From NCBI GenBank assembly GCA_009731375.1, contig BJOX01000240.1:222275-243332 (forward strand): 21,058 nt of DNA, read 5' to 3'. The position numbers were made by a program, and so were the translations under genes. This DNA is from Paulinella micropora (lineage: Eukaryota > Cercozoa > Imbricatea > Euglyphida). Shown piece by piece: positions 1-15,982 of this stretch; positions within the stretch are counted from its first letter, which is position 1, and each line of letters starts with the position of its first letter. The notes under the pieces are model-generated. The model was not told the origin of the DNA, ran no database searches, and was given only the letters and a program-made list of their open reading frames with translations.

Positions 1-987
<987 letters not shown>

Positions 988-1063
988 TATATATATATAA
1001 ATATATATATTATATATATATATATATATATAATATATATATATAATACATATATATATATAA
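988..1063. repeat. (TA)n microsatellite
   Basis: A run of alternating T and A with a few interruptions, following the third T-rich copy directly. Confidence 0.9.
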
Positions 1064-1079
1064 AGACGAGACGTGATAA

Positions 1080-1344
1080 ACTTGATAAACGTAGATTTTG
1101 ATTCTGAACACTGAGCTACCTTGATCGTTTAGTTGATCAAGATTCAAACGACGTAAGAAGCGAACTTTTCCAGAGTGTGTGTCGACGCGGATTCGCTTGT
1201 TGTCCCTTTTCAGATCATGGCCGTTTCCGCACGTTTTCTCGACCAGGTCCAAGAGCGGCCGTGCCTCGAACTGGCAGAAATCGTGGCTGGTACTAGTAGC
1301 ACGTGAGACACTATTACCAAGCATCTTCTCCTTCAGTTCCTGGG
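1080..1344 (-). CDS. possible minus-strand exon, unknown product
   Basis: On the minus strand an open frame reads through this segment and includes an ATG at 1322-1324. Its residues look protein-like rather than low-complexity, for example LLDLVEKTCGNGHDLKRD. A pyrimidine-containing acceptor (CCCCACACAG) would place the exon start near 1344, in frame with AQELKEKM before the ATG. The frame closes only inside the (TA)n tract near 1010, so the true 3' end is unclear. No family is recognised. It may be the last exon of a gene, a gene relic, or chance. Confidence 0.25.
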
Positions 1345-2350
1345 CTGTGTGGGGCAGGACCCTAGGTCCTTCTCACCAAGGCTCTTTTTGAAAGCCGCAA
1401 CGACCTCCCCAAAGAAACACTCTCACATGGCGCCCAGCAACCGCATGGTTTCGGTGGTTTGTGCCGAGTCAGGAGTGAGCGCTTAAGGTGCACACGGTAG
1501 TACTCACGGCTCTGAGCGCGTGGAGTGTCCCTAGGGTGGCTTCACTTCACACGTGTTTTCTGTGACGTTTCGGGTTTTTGGGGGGTGTGAAATTCTTCCA
1601 TAGAAAAGAGGTATTTGGTGGTGACAAAAAAGAGGGGTCTGGTGGTGGGCCCTGTCGGGTTTTTGCCACCAGCCCCCTCTTTTTTCCCGCTCCACTAGTT
1701 CATAACTTTTCAAACCAGCTTCCCTGACCCAACTTTTCACACCCACAGACGCCTCTCTTAGCTCTCCGCTCAGATCCGCTCTTTACCGCTACTTCCAACC
1801 AACTCCCAAACTTTCTCTAGTTTCTCCGCTCAACCCCAAACCCACTCAGTAATCTACCATCTTTTATTTGTGGTAAAATGAATGGTCCTTCTTGTGTGAA
1901 GTTGATTCGGATGAGAAATCGTCCTGACACCGCCCGTTGCCAAAAGCAGTCTACCCCCCCAAACTTGTGGGGAGAATTTCGGGGTCTGGTGGCGAAACTA
2001 ATCCGTTCTGCCTTCAGTATTTTCTGTGAGCAGGAGCAATCAGCTTGTGCCTCTTGTTGGTTTGTTGTTGAACTACAGGCCTCTTTTCACTATTGACTTC
2101 ATCCGTCGCGTTAGCATCGATGCTTTCTGAACCCTGCCTTGTTCTTGTCGACCTGTTCGAAAACTGTATTGAAACGGTCACGTAACTGAGAGTGAAACGC
2201 GTGCCTCCTTCGCTCTCTTTTCAACTTCTTTTTTCTGTTTTTGTCCCCCCCCCCCCGGCTTTGACTTTCAGTGAGTTTAGGATAGTACTTAGGAGTGCAA
2301 TAGATCAGCCCAGTGGAAACGATTTCGCAAGTGGGGGAGGGTCGTATTCT
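1345..2350. other. intergenic / 5' flank of the surface-protein gene
   Basis: About 1 kb of ordinary-composition sequence. Apart from a hairpin at 1626-1685 and a C run at about 2247-2257, nothing could be assigned. Short frames exist (for example 1878-2096 on the plus strand), but none has a recognisable domain. By position this should hold the promoter and 5' untranslated region of the gene starting at 2351. No convincing TATA or initiator element was identified. Confidence 0.4.
1626..1685. repeat. inverted repeat, 20-bp arms with 20-nt loop
   Basis: The left arm 1626-1645 (AAAAAAGAGGGGTCTGGTGG) and right arm 1666-1685 (CCACCAGCCCCCTCTTTTTT) are complementary at 19 of 20 positions and separated by 20 nt. 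It would fold into a strong stem-loop in RNA, or it could be a minimal foldback element. Confidence 0.8.
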
Positions 2351-8392
<6,042 letters not shown>

Positions 8393-8640
8393 GCCGTGCC
8401 TGTCTCCTGGGCCAGCATGAGACATGAGACACATATGTGTTACACACGGCGTGCCTGTCTCCTACCTAGGCCAGCATGAGACATGAGACACATATGTGTT
8501 ACACATGACGTCAAGCCAGCTAGTGCACATTGCTTGGCGTGAGTTTTTAAAGGAAGAGACAACGCGATGGCCTTGCCTCTGCGCGCTTGTTTTGGGGCAC
8601 GTGAATGAGAAATAAAAAAACAGATTAATTCAGCGGGTTG
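8393..8640 (+). other. 3' flank of the surface-protein gene with tandem 60-bp repeat and possible poly(A) signal
   Basis: After the TAA, a block of about 60 bp occurs twice in tandem (about 8393-8452 and 8451-8512), each copy with GTGCCTGTCTCCT and AGACACATATGTGTTACAC. The latter contains the palindrome ACACATATGTGT. An AATAAA at about 8611-8616 could be the polyadenylation signal, though this hexamer is common in AT-rich sequence. Confidence 0.5.
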
Positions 8641-8825
8641 CATTGTATTTGTACTAGGAGAGATACTGAATGTTCAATCATGCTTGCATGAGCTTTGTCA
8701 ACAACTCAAAATCGTTCTAGCTTCAGAAATGTTTGGTCTTGTTGTTCGGCTTCGAGACAATTTTTTGAGCGTAACAATTTAAGAGATGGGTTCGAGACGG
8801 TGACAATATTTTGAGTGTTAAAATT
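8641..8825. other. intergenic, nothing recognised
   Basis: AT-leaning sequence between the gene's 3' flank and the left LTR. No gene, repeat or signal could be supported. Confidence 0.5.
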
Positions 8826-9026
8826 TGTTAGACCACTATTATTAATATAATGACCTATGATAGCTACAAACACACACAAACAGCAGTACTACAGCTTTAA
8901 TAAGAAAAGGCGCCAACAGAACACGCCGCGTAACTTGACTGGCCGGATCGTAAGTAATGGCTCTACCGACACCGTTACTCTGATACGGCCGGTCCTTAAC
9001 TAGTAATTAAGATTATAGTTCCAACA
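8826..9026 (-). mobile_element. LTR, minus-strand orientation (3' LTR remnant)
   Basis: On the minus strand it begins TGTTGGAACTATAAT and ends TGGTCTAACA, the TG...CA ends usual for LTRs. It is the inverted copy of the block at 10198-10397, about four fifths identical by eye, sharing GGACCGGCCGTATC, AGAGCCATTACTTA and CTGTTGGCGCCTTTTCT. A purine-rich CAGGGGGAG lies just upstream on the same strand, as expected for a polypurine tract before a 3' LTR. No primer-binding site follows it. The body of its element, which should lie rightward, is not recognisable as pol. Confidence 0.7.
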
Positions 9027-9035
9027 CTCCCCCTG
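9027..9035 (-). other. polypurine tract next to the minus-strand LTR
   Basis: The minus strand reads CAGGGGGAG directly against the TGTTGGAAC start of the LTR. This is the place and composition expected of the plus-strand primer for an LTR retrotransposon. Confidence 0.55.
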
Positions 9036-10197
9036 AAGCAAAGTAAATTAATATGTAAGTCAGTTACTGCCGGTCCTATATAAGTTACGCCATCTAATAC
9101 TATCTTGTGAAACATGAGAAAACACAAGTCAACTCAAAACATATACCCTTACCGATTGGACCGTCCAATTAATTAGACCCTGCCCGGGAGTCCTCAGTTA
9201 TGTCAGTATTGCTAATTTATACGTTAGCAGTAATCGTTACGGTTAGTAGTATTATTAGTTATTAATACAGTCAATTAGAGTACCTTTTCTTAATATTAGT
9301 ACTAGTCACTTGAGTGGCACCAGCTTTTTTATCATTACCTTTATCACCCATCATACTATCAGGCCGTTTCGGCTAGTGTGTCAATTCCAAAGGTACATCT
9401 TTTGTGTCACGTCGCCAGTTAGACGGGCGGGAATTGTTTCATTATTGTTAAATTTCTGTTTCGTGGAAGTCGCAAGCCGATAGGAGGGGGACGCCCCGAG
9501 TGCCGGTCACGTTATCTTCAAGAAGCAGTTGCGATGGTTTTCTCCATTGGGTTCATGATGAGCCTTGGAGCGTTACTGCGTTAACGAATCCGGGATCGCC
9601 GCAGAAGACCTTCGTTCAAGGGATGTGGGGTCTACCTGAAGTGACCACTTTCAAAAACGCGCGCATTTTGAATTGCCTGTGCCCACAGCTGATCACTGTG
9701 GACACTTCTCACGCTCTACTCTGCTTGTGTGCAGCGGAAGGGCAAGAGGGACAAGACAGACAGACAGAGGGTTGCTCCGGATCGTCACGAGTCAGATTGA
9801 GCGAGAGGGGTTTGAGCCTCTGAAAGGTTATTGTTCTTGTCTAGGGGGGTGAACGTGTTTGATTCCTTTGTTTAGAAGGACACACGGGCATACCGTAGGC
9901 TATTTTGTTGTGCTCTCTCTTTCCGGGACATCAGTCTGAACAAAACGAGCCAGCTTGTGATATTCTCTCCCCCCACGCCCACTCGACGACCAAACGAACA
10001 CGAAGTGCGGACAGAATAAAAAAAAATGTCTTGTGTCAGGGTTTGTCTCTCTCTGTGTTTTTGGCAACCAAAGTGCCAATGCCAAACACAAAATGAAAAC
10101 AATATCATACTCATACAACACCACAGACAGTACACAAAGGTGTAACAACACATGTACACTACTCTCGACACTTCCCAACACAAAATATTCTGCCTTC
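9036..10197. other. segment between head-to-head LTRs, no intact gene
   Basis: It should contain the 3' end of the minus-strand retroelement. Near 9280-9350 the minus strand has a short frame (MMGDKGNDKKAGATQVTS and onward, ending KKRYSN and stop) that might be a coding remnant. Nothing resembling reverse transcriptase or RNase H was seen. Plus-strand frame 9500-9823 (107 codons) has no recognisable domain. The part beyond about 9430 is ordinary-composition sequence with no assigned function. Confidence 0.4.
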
Positions 10198-10397
10198 TGT
10201 TGGAACTAATAATTAATTAATAGTTATGGACCGGCCGTATCGGAGTAGCGGTGTCGTTAGAGCCATTACTTATGATTCTGCCAGTCAAGTTACGTGGCGC
10301 GACTGTTGGCGCCTTTTCTCATTAAAGTTGTTTTACTGTGTTGATAGTGTAGTAGCTATCAATATTAGATTGCTTTATTAATAACAGTAGTCTAACA
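10198..10397 (+). mobile_element. LTR, plus-strand orientation (5' LTR of a Gag-bearing element)
   Basis: Starts TGTTGGAACT and ends AGTCTAACA, 200 bp, inverted relative to the copy at 8826-9026. A tRNA-primer-site-like sequence follows at once and a Gag-like frame begins 300 bp downstream, so this should be a 5' LTR. No second plus-strand copy was seen downstream, so the element is truncated or interrupted. Confidence 0.72.
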
Positions 10398-10696
10398 GGT
10401 TATCGAGCCTTGATTAGCGAACTCTGCGCCAGCAGCTTTAATCAGTTGCACTTAGTCTGGAACCAGAGGCATTAGGCCTTCAACAGAAAAGTGCGAGGAT
10501 CGACGTGCAGCAGGCAGTCGACATCATTCCGTGGGTAGGCAGAAGGCACCCACCTCAAACGTGTCTATCGGCTAGACAGCATAGCATAGACACACCAACT
10601 TACTTCATTCCTAATAATAATTCCCCCATTTCTACTTAATTGTAGGAATTTATTGGTAGTTGAGTTTGACTCCTACCTTCCGCACTTTGGTCCAAC
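10398..10696 (+). other. retroelement leader with primer-binding-site-like start
   Basis: GGTTATCGAGCC abuts the LTR end and resembles the initiator-Met tRNA primer site typical of Ty1/copia elements (TGGTATCAGAGC in plants), with a one-base offset. The rest of the leader is non-coding and includes a small inverted repeat (GTGTCTAT near 10559, ATAGACAC near 10586) of the kind seen in retroelement leaders. Confidence 0.5.
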
Positions 10697-12848
10697 ATGG
10701 CATATACCATGTTTGGAACGTCGATGAACAGAGGGTTCAAAGCGGATCCTCCGCCATTTAATAGCAGAGACCCAGATTGGGATAATTGGGAATATGGGTT
10801 CCTTGCTGTTTTGGCGATCTATGATCCATTGGCGATAGGGGAGCTACCTCCCCATAAGCGACACCCTTTGTTTACACAAGCGAAACTAACAGTTGCTTTC
10901 AACCTACCTACAGAACCACCTCTTTCACCCACCGGAGATAGCGAGGATGAGAACCAGGACCTGGTAGAGAGAACCTAGTAGTTCTTCCTCCAGCTCTGCT
11001 CTGCCTGTCAAACAAGAACAAGACGTTAGTACTAGTTCTGCTTCGCATGATCCTTCTACCCCAGCAACTGTTGAGCATAAAGAGCCTGATGGGAGTTCGG
11101 TCCCTATACTGACTACCGCATCTAGACCGAACCCCCTTCTTGCCTCTTTCGCCACAGGAAAATACTATCAGCAGATTGAGGAAAGAGATAGGATGAAACA
11201 CAACCGATTTATCTTTGCTCTCTTAATTCAGTCCTGCTCTAAGGACAAGGAAGCTATGTCTGTCATTAGGACAGCGGGGTCAGATGGAGTCGAATGTTTT
11301 ATGGCTTTAAGGAAAAGATATGGTGGTCTTGATCTTGTCAAATGGAAAGAACGACAAGACTTCCTTGATCTTTCCTATCCTAAGAAGGTTCAAGACGTGA
11401 GACTCTGGTTAACACTCTTCCACAGCAATATTGTCGATCAAGAGACAGTTATGAAAGTCCAATACCCTGAACTAGTAAAGATAGAGATGGTCATGAAAAA
11501 GATCGAACACTTGACCGAGTTTGATAGTTTTCGCAACAAGGTCACCAGTCTCCTTCCGGAGGAGCGACCGGGTTGGGAATCCTTTGTGAAATTAATAGAA
11601 CAGGTTGCTCAGACAGAGGAACCCAAAAACAAGATGAAAAAACTTTACTCGTCAGGGGGCGGCTTTCGTTCCCTTTCGTCTAAAATTTCATCTGGTACGG
11701 GAACTAAAAGCGACCCCATAACAGTCAACCTTATGGGAAACCAAGCTGGTAAGACACCCCATAGAGAAGGTTGCTATAACTGTCGTGGTGATCATCAGAT
11801 CAAACTTTGCATTGTCCCTTGTACTCTCCCTGAGTGCCCCCGAGACGGACATGTCCCGGTGAACTCCATAAGGAGGAAGGCAGCAAGGATAGTTAACTTA
11901 GCTAAAGGAGTAGGAGAGCTGAGTCTAACTAAGACAGATAAGACTAAGGAGAGCAGTAAAGTGAGGAGAAAGATGAGACGACAGAAGAAAGAAGGAGGGA
12001 AGGAGAAAAGGAAGCTGAAATCATCTGATTTCATCAAGAAGAGCACAGCCAAGACAAAGACGATTAGTCTGAATGCAGGAGGTTCCGACTCCTCTTCTTC
12101 TGGTAGTTCTGAAGAAGAAGGAGAGGAGTCCGAAGCTCTTGATTCAGACGAAGAGTCTGTTACTCATGATGAAGATGGAGGAGAAGAGGGAGTAAGGGAA
12201 ATAGGGTACATCAACCACATGTTAAGCATAAACATGATGGAGAGAGAGGAAACGGACGAAGAAGAACCAAACTCCTCACTTGACAACACCCCACCCACTT
12301 CCTCTTTTGGACCACAAACAACGCCACCTCACACATCAGAATTGAAGAACAAGAAGAAAAAAAGCAACACACACGCACAAGACATGCCTGCTCATCTTGC
12401 TGTCCCTCGATCTCCCTTTATTCCCCTCCTGAAAGATAATCGTTTCATTACTTCCCTTGACATGGTGGGCGACCCAACAACTCTTGGGGTAATATACCCT
12501 ATGGAGGAAGGGTGGGGGCTTCGCCGTGTCAAGGGGGGTTACAGGAAGGTCTTAATGAAATCCCGGGGTTCTACTTTTCTTCACTTACGTGAGGACGACG
12601 GCCCACTTCTCAATCTGTGGGCACAACCCATTAGGGGGAGCATGATCATTGTTTCAAACATGAAACCATGTGATGGGTTCAACGTGAATAACGCTCGTTG
12701 TTCATGGAAGGTAGGGGCCGCCCGGGTCAGAGATCAGGTGGTGAGTGTGCTAAGAGGATGGAAAAACAGGGTTGTGATTTCTGTTCCCACCATATCAGCA
12801 GTGAGCAAAATAGGGCTGACTTACTGGCAGTTATTAGAGCACAGCTGA
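10697..12848 (+). pseudogene. Gag-like polyprotein of an LTR retrotransposon, frame broken near 10968
   Basis: The first frame (10697-10978) opens MAYTMFGTSMNRGF and stops at TAG 10976. The body continues in another frame from 10968 to TGA 12846-12848, and composition runs on smoothly (SEDENQDLVER, then EPSSSSSSALPVKQEQ). The order is: helical Gag-like region (about 11160-11650), zinc knuckle CYNCRGDHQIKLC at 11772 (CX2CX3HX4C, followed by further Cys and a His), basic block (KVRRKMRRQKK), acidic Ser block near 12090-12190, then a folded-looking C-terminal part of about 150 residues that I do not recognise. No aspartic protease, integrase or reverse transcriptase motif follows. Position after an LTR and the knuckle support Gag, probably copia-like. 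One base is gained or lost near 10968, or a +1 shift is programmed. Confidence 0.65.
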
Positions 12849-13124
12849 ACATGGGGGGGTACACCATGGCACTATGGATTAATGCTAGCCCCTATGGACT
12901 GGATAATGCGTCAATGGATTAGGACAGATCAGAATCCCCCCCCTATTCAACCTGATCCTCTCACGTTGTCGTCCACACACACGTCACCACACAGACATGT
13001 CTCTTCTCACAGTTCTAGTGCTTCATCATCTTCTCTCACAAGACATACTCTCCGGGCCCTACTTCAACTGTACAACGTACTGACTCAAACACAGAAACGA
13101 GTGAGAACGTTGAGGTTGCAGTAG
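12849..13124 (+). other. open continuation of the Gag frame beyond its TGA
   Basis: After the TGA the same frame stays open for 91 codons to TAG 13122. It begins with a Trp/Met-rich stretch (APMDWIMRQWIRTDQNPPP) and then a Ser/His/Thr-rich stretch. This suggests the TGA is a premature or leaky stop. An overlapping alternative frame (ADLLAVIRAQLNMGGYTM) also looks protein-like, so the true frame is uncertain. Confidence 0.35.
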
Positions 13125-13232
13125 GGGGAAACAACCAAAAAGGAGAGAGAGGTGAGGGAGAGACGATGACTGACGAAGGCGATCATGAAACCATCTCTTA
13201 TGCTTATCCCCAGAAGTCTTCCTCTTCTTCTT

Positions 13233-13288
<56 letters not shown>

Positions 13289-13429
13289 CTCGCGCTCTCT
13301 CTCCCACTGTGACAGGCAGTTGCACATCAAACAGACTTAGAACACCAGATGTGGCTTTATGAAAACCGCGAGAGACAAAGGGAACAAGAGTTTCGGGAGC
13401 AACTCATAAGAGATTATATCAAAGCGAAC

Positions 13430-13485
<56 letters not shown>

Positions 13486-13948
13486 CCCTCTGTGTCTATG
13501 TGTGCGTGTGTGTCCAATATGGGGACACATGCAATGTTTTCTCTTAGGGGTCAGGACCGGATTTCCTCTGAATGCAGCACGCAACGCAGACTATGCCTCC
13601 CTTGGTGCCCTTGATTCCAAAAACAGTGTCGGAGGAAGAGGTATCTGTTTTTGTCTGTCTTGCATATACCAAAGTACATTATATTTAAAAAAATATAATG
13701 TACTTGGGAATATGCAAGACAAGCAAACACAGTATCATCAAATGTATGATTGTATCATCAAATTTATGATTCTATCAGCACATTTTTGCATCACCAAATT
13801 TATGATTGTATCATCAAATTTATGATTGTATCATCACATTTATGATTGCATCACCAAATTTATGATTGTATCATCAGATTTATGATTGTATTATCACATT
13901 TATGATTGCATCACCAAATTTATGATTGCACAATTACTTTGACGATTG

Positions 13949-14032
<84 letters not shown>

Positions 14033-14042
14033 NNNNNNNNNN

Positions 14043-14085
<43 letters not shown>

Positions 14086-15578
14086 GGACAGTGACAGCGC
14101 AGAGGGAGCAGTATCATCAAATGCAGCAGCAACGGGCACGGCTACTACTGCTGTAGCTGCTGCTGCTACTACTACCACTGATGCTGCTGCTGCTAGTAGT
14201 AGTAGTAGTAGCAGCAGCAGTAGTACTAGTAGTAGTCCTACTACTACTGCTGTAGCTGCTGCTGCTACTACTACTGATGCTGCTGCTGCTACTAGTAGTA
14301 CTAGTAGTAGTCCTACTACTTCTGCTGTAGCTGCTGCTGCTACTACTACTACTGATGCTGCTGCTGCTAGTAGTAGTTGTAGTAGCAGCAGCAGTAGTAC
14401 TAGTAGTAGCAGCAGTAGTACTAGTAGTCCTACTACTGCTGTAGCTGCTGCTGCTACTAGTCCTACTACTACTGTAGCTGCTGCTACTACTAGTACTACT
14501 GCTGCTGCTGCTGCTGTTGCTCCTACTACTACTGATGCTGCTGCTGCTAGTATTAGTAGCCCTACTGCTGCTGTAGCTGCTGAAGATGCCAATAGGGGGG
14601 GGGGGGCGAGGAGGAGGACGAGGAGGAAGTGGAGAAGGTTGAGTTTGAGGAGGAGAAGGAAGTGGAGAAGGTTGAGTATGAGGAGGAGAAGGAAGTGGAG
14701 AAGATGGCGAAGCCAACCCAGGCGAGGGGTAGGAAGCGGAGGTCTGAGAACGACAAGGATGAAGAGCAGGTGGCGAATCGGACGAGAGAGCAGACTAAAA
14801 GGAGGATGAACGAGGAGGAAGATGACGAGCAGGAGGCGCAGCCAGACAAGGCGGATGAGAAGAAGAATGCGAGGATGGAGGAAGAGGATGACGAGGAGGA
14901 AGAGGATGACGAGGATGGAGAGCAGGCGGGGAAGCAGAAGAATGCGAGGAAGGAGATGAGCGAGGAGGATGACGAGGATGAAGAGCAGGCGGTGAAGCCG
15001 AACAACGCGGGGAAGCGGAGGAGGGATGGCAGGGCGTTAAACAAAGAGAAGAACAACAAGAAGAGCAATCGCAACAAGAAGAAAAAGGAAGCTGAAGATG
15101 AGGCCGAGAGTGACGGGGAGTCAGCAGAGAAAGAGAAGGAGAAGAAGAGCAATCGCAACAAGGAGGAAAGGAAGCTGAAGATGAGGCCGAGAGTGACGGG
15201 AAGTCAGCAGTGAAAGAGAAGGACAAGAAGAAGACGAAGAAGACCAATCGCGACGAGAAGGAAAAGGAAGCTGAAGGAGAGGAGGCTGAGGCGGCCGCCG
15301 AGAATGATCATGACGGGGAGTCAGTAAAGAAGAAGAAGAAGAAGAAGAAGAAGAAGAAGAAGAAGAAGAAGAAGAAGAAGAAGAACAAGAAGAACAAGAA
15401 CAAGAAGACGGAGGCCACGGAACGAGAGCAGTTGGACTTGGTGGCGGCGGAGTTTGGAAATAAGTTATCACACGACAAGGAGAAGTGGGATCAAGAAGTG
15501 ATTGCAAGTTTCCAACCGGGCAACGCCCGAGGGCAAGAGAATGGCCTGTGGGGATTCGATCGTTATGACACATGGTAG
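13043..15578 (+). CDS. low-complexity acidic/Lys-rich protein gene, 3-4 exons, two frame breaks
   Basis: Exons 13316-13429 (AVAHQTDLEHQMWLYENRER then a charged helix), 13578-13640 (HATQTMPPLVPLIPKTVSEE) and 14087-15578 join in phase 0, giving SEEE followed by DSDSAEGAVSS. A likely upstream exon (about 13043-13215, TYSPGPTSTVQRTDSN start, acceptor CTCTCACAAG) is in the same frame, but its donor (AA|GTCTTC) is out of phase. The long exon encodes Ala/Thr/Ser runs, then Glu/Asp-rich, then Lys/Asn repeats with a run of about 19 Lys, and ends with a normal-looking tail (GLWGFDRYDTW). One missing G in the G12 run near 14595 and one missing A near 15168 explain the frame changes. Lys and acidic blocks suggest a nuclear or nucleolar protein (inference). 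The gene start is not resolved and the family is not recognised. Confidence 0.55.
13216..13315 (+). other. (CT)n-rich intron
   Basis: Acceptor CCCACTGTGACAG is clear, and an in-frame TGA (13310-13312) sits just before it, which supports removal. The proposed donor GTCTTCCTC runs straight into a CT array (to 13284). Confidence 0.45.
13430..13577 (+). other. intron with (CT)n starting at the donor
   Basis: Donor GCGAAC|GTCTCTCTC leads immediately into about 50 bp of CT repeat. The acceptor is GAATGCAG at 13577. A better-looking acceptor, TTCTCTTAG at 13547, would read GSGPDFL and stop. A second in-phase acceptor is CGCAG at 13589. Confidence 0.5.
13657..13720. repeat. near-perfect hairpin, 29-bp arms with 6-nt loop
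   Basis: Arm 13657-13685 (GTCTTGCATATACCAAAGTA and onward) pairs with 13692-13720 with only two mismatches around a six-base A-rich loop. Pairing extends weakly outward. It could be a microRNA-like precursor in an intron or a tiny palindromic transposon relic. Confidence 0.85.
13738..13930. repeat. minisatellite, unit about GATTGTATCATCAAATTTAT
   Basis: About nine tandem units of roughly 20 bp with TATCATCA, TATCACA, GCATCACCA and GCACAATT variants, inside an intron. It shares the GATTG(C/T)ATCA core with the arrays at 15595, 16465, 17815 and 18862. Confidence 0.85.
14120..14590 (+). repeat. coding trinucleotide repeat (GCT/ACT/AGT)
   Basis: Interleaved GCT, ACT and AGT/AGC codons encode Ala, Thr and Ser runs in the long exon. 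A higher-order unit (CCTACTACTACTGCTGTAGC) recurs several times. The opposite strand reads as long open Ala/Val and Ser/Thr frames, which are shadows. Confidence 0.85.
15329..15390 (+). repeat. coding (AAG)n encoding poly-Lys
   Basis: About nineteen consecutive AAG codons followed by AAC/AAG mixtures near the end of the low-complexity protein gene. Confidence 0.9.
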
Positions 15579-15594
15579 AATGCAGTCAGACGCA

Positions 15595-15780
15595 CCGCAT
15601 CATATATAGCTGATTGCATCATATATAGCTGATTGCATCATATATAGCTGATTGCATCGTATATAGCTGATTGCATCATATATAACTGATTGCATCGTAA
15701 AAAGCTGATTGCATCATATATAGCTGATTGCATCATATATAGCTGATCGCAGCGTATATAGCTAATCGGATCGTGTATAG
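15595..15780. repeat. 19-bp minisatellite, unit GATTGCATCATATATAGCT
   Basis: Nine or so tandem units directly after the TAG of the preceding gene, with small changes such as GCATCGTATA and GATCGCAGCG. The 19-bp period and first half match the intron arrays at 16465 and 17815. Confidence 0.9.
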
Positions 15781-15825
15781 CCCCCTTTCTCATCGAACTT
15801 GCGCAGCTTTCTCAATAGTTGCTGA

Positions 15826-15920
15826 GTCAGGTTGAGAAGAGGCAATTAATTAATGTTTTTTTCTCAACCTGACGCCCCCCCTAGAAGAGGCAATTAAGTT
15901 CTTTTGCCTTCTTCTCAACC
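15826..15920. repeat. overlapping inverted and direct repeats
   Basis: GTCAGGTTGAGAA (15826-15838) and its exact complement (15861-15873) form 13-bp arms. AGAAGAGGCAATTAA occurs twice (about 15835 and 15885), and the second copy can pair with TTGCCTTCTTCT just downstream. A C run and N gap follow (to 15956). Confidence 0.7.
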
Positions 15921-15982
15921 AGCCCCCCCCCCCCCCCCCCCCGCCANNNNNNNNNNTGCGCCGTGGGTGCTCATTTCTTTTC

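Larger units (their letters stand above)
13641..14086 (+). other. intron with hairpin, minisatellite, (CT)n and N gap
   Basis: Donor GAAGAG|GTATCTG, acceptor CTCTCTTAG. Inside, in order: a near-perfect 29-bp-arm hairpin (13657-13720), a roughly 20-bp minisatellite (13738-13930), and a long CT array (13951-14082) interrupted by N at 14033-14042. Confidence 0.6.

Noticed and set aside
1878-2096. 72-codon plus-strand frame before the surface-protein gene
   Set aside because: No domain, no splice or start context that sets it apart, and length within chance expectation.
9500-9823. 107-codon plus-strand frame between the LTRs
   Set aside because: No recognisable motif and no relation to retroelement proteins. 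Kept only as a remark in the region entry.
14083-15250. Long minus-strand frames (up to 199 codons) of Ala/Val and Ser/Pro composition
   Set aside because: They mirror the plus-strand GCT/ACT/AGT and GAG/AAG repeats. The plus strand has phase-compatible exons and a normal C-terminus.
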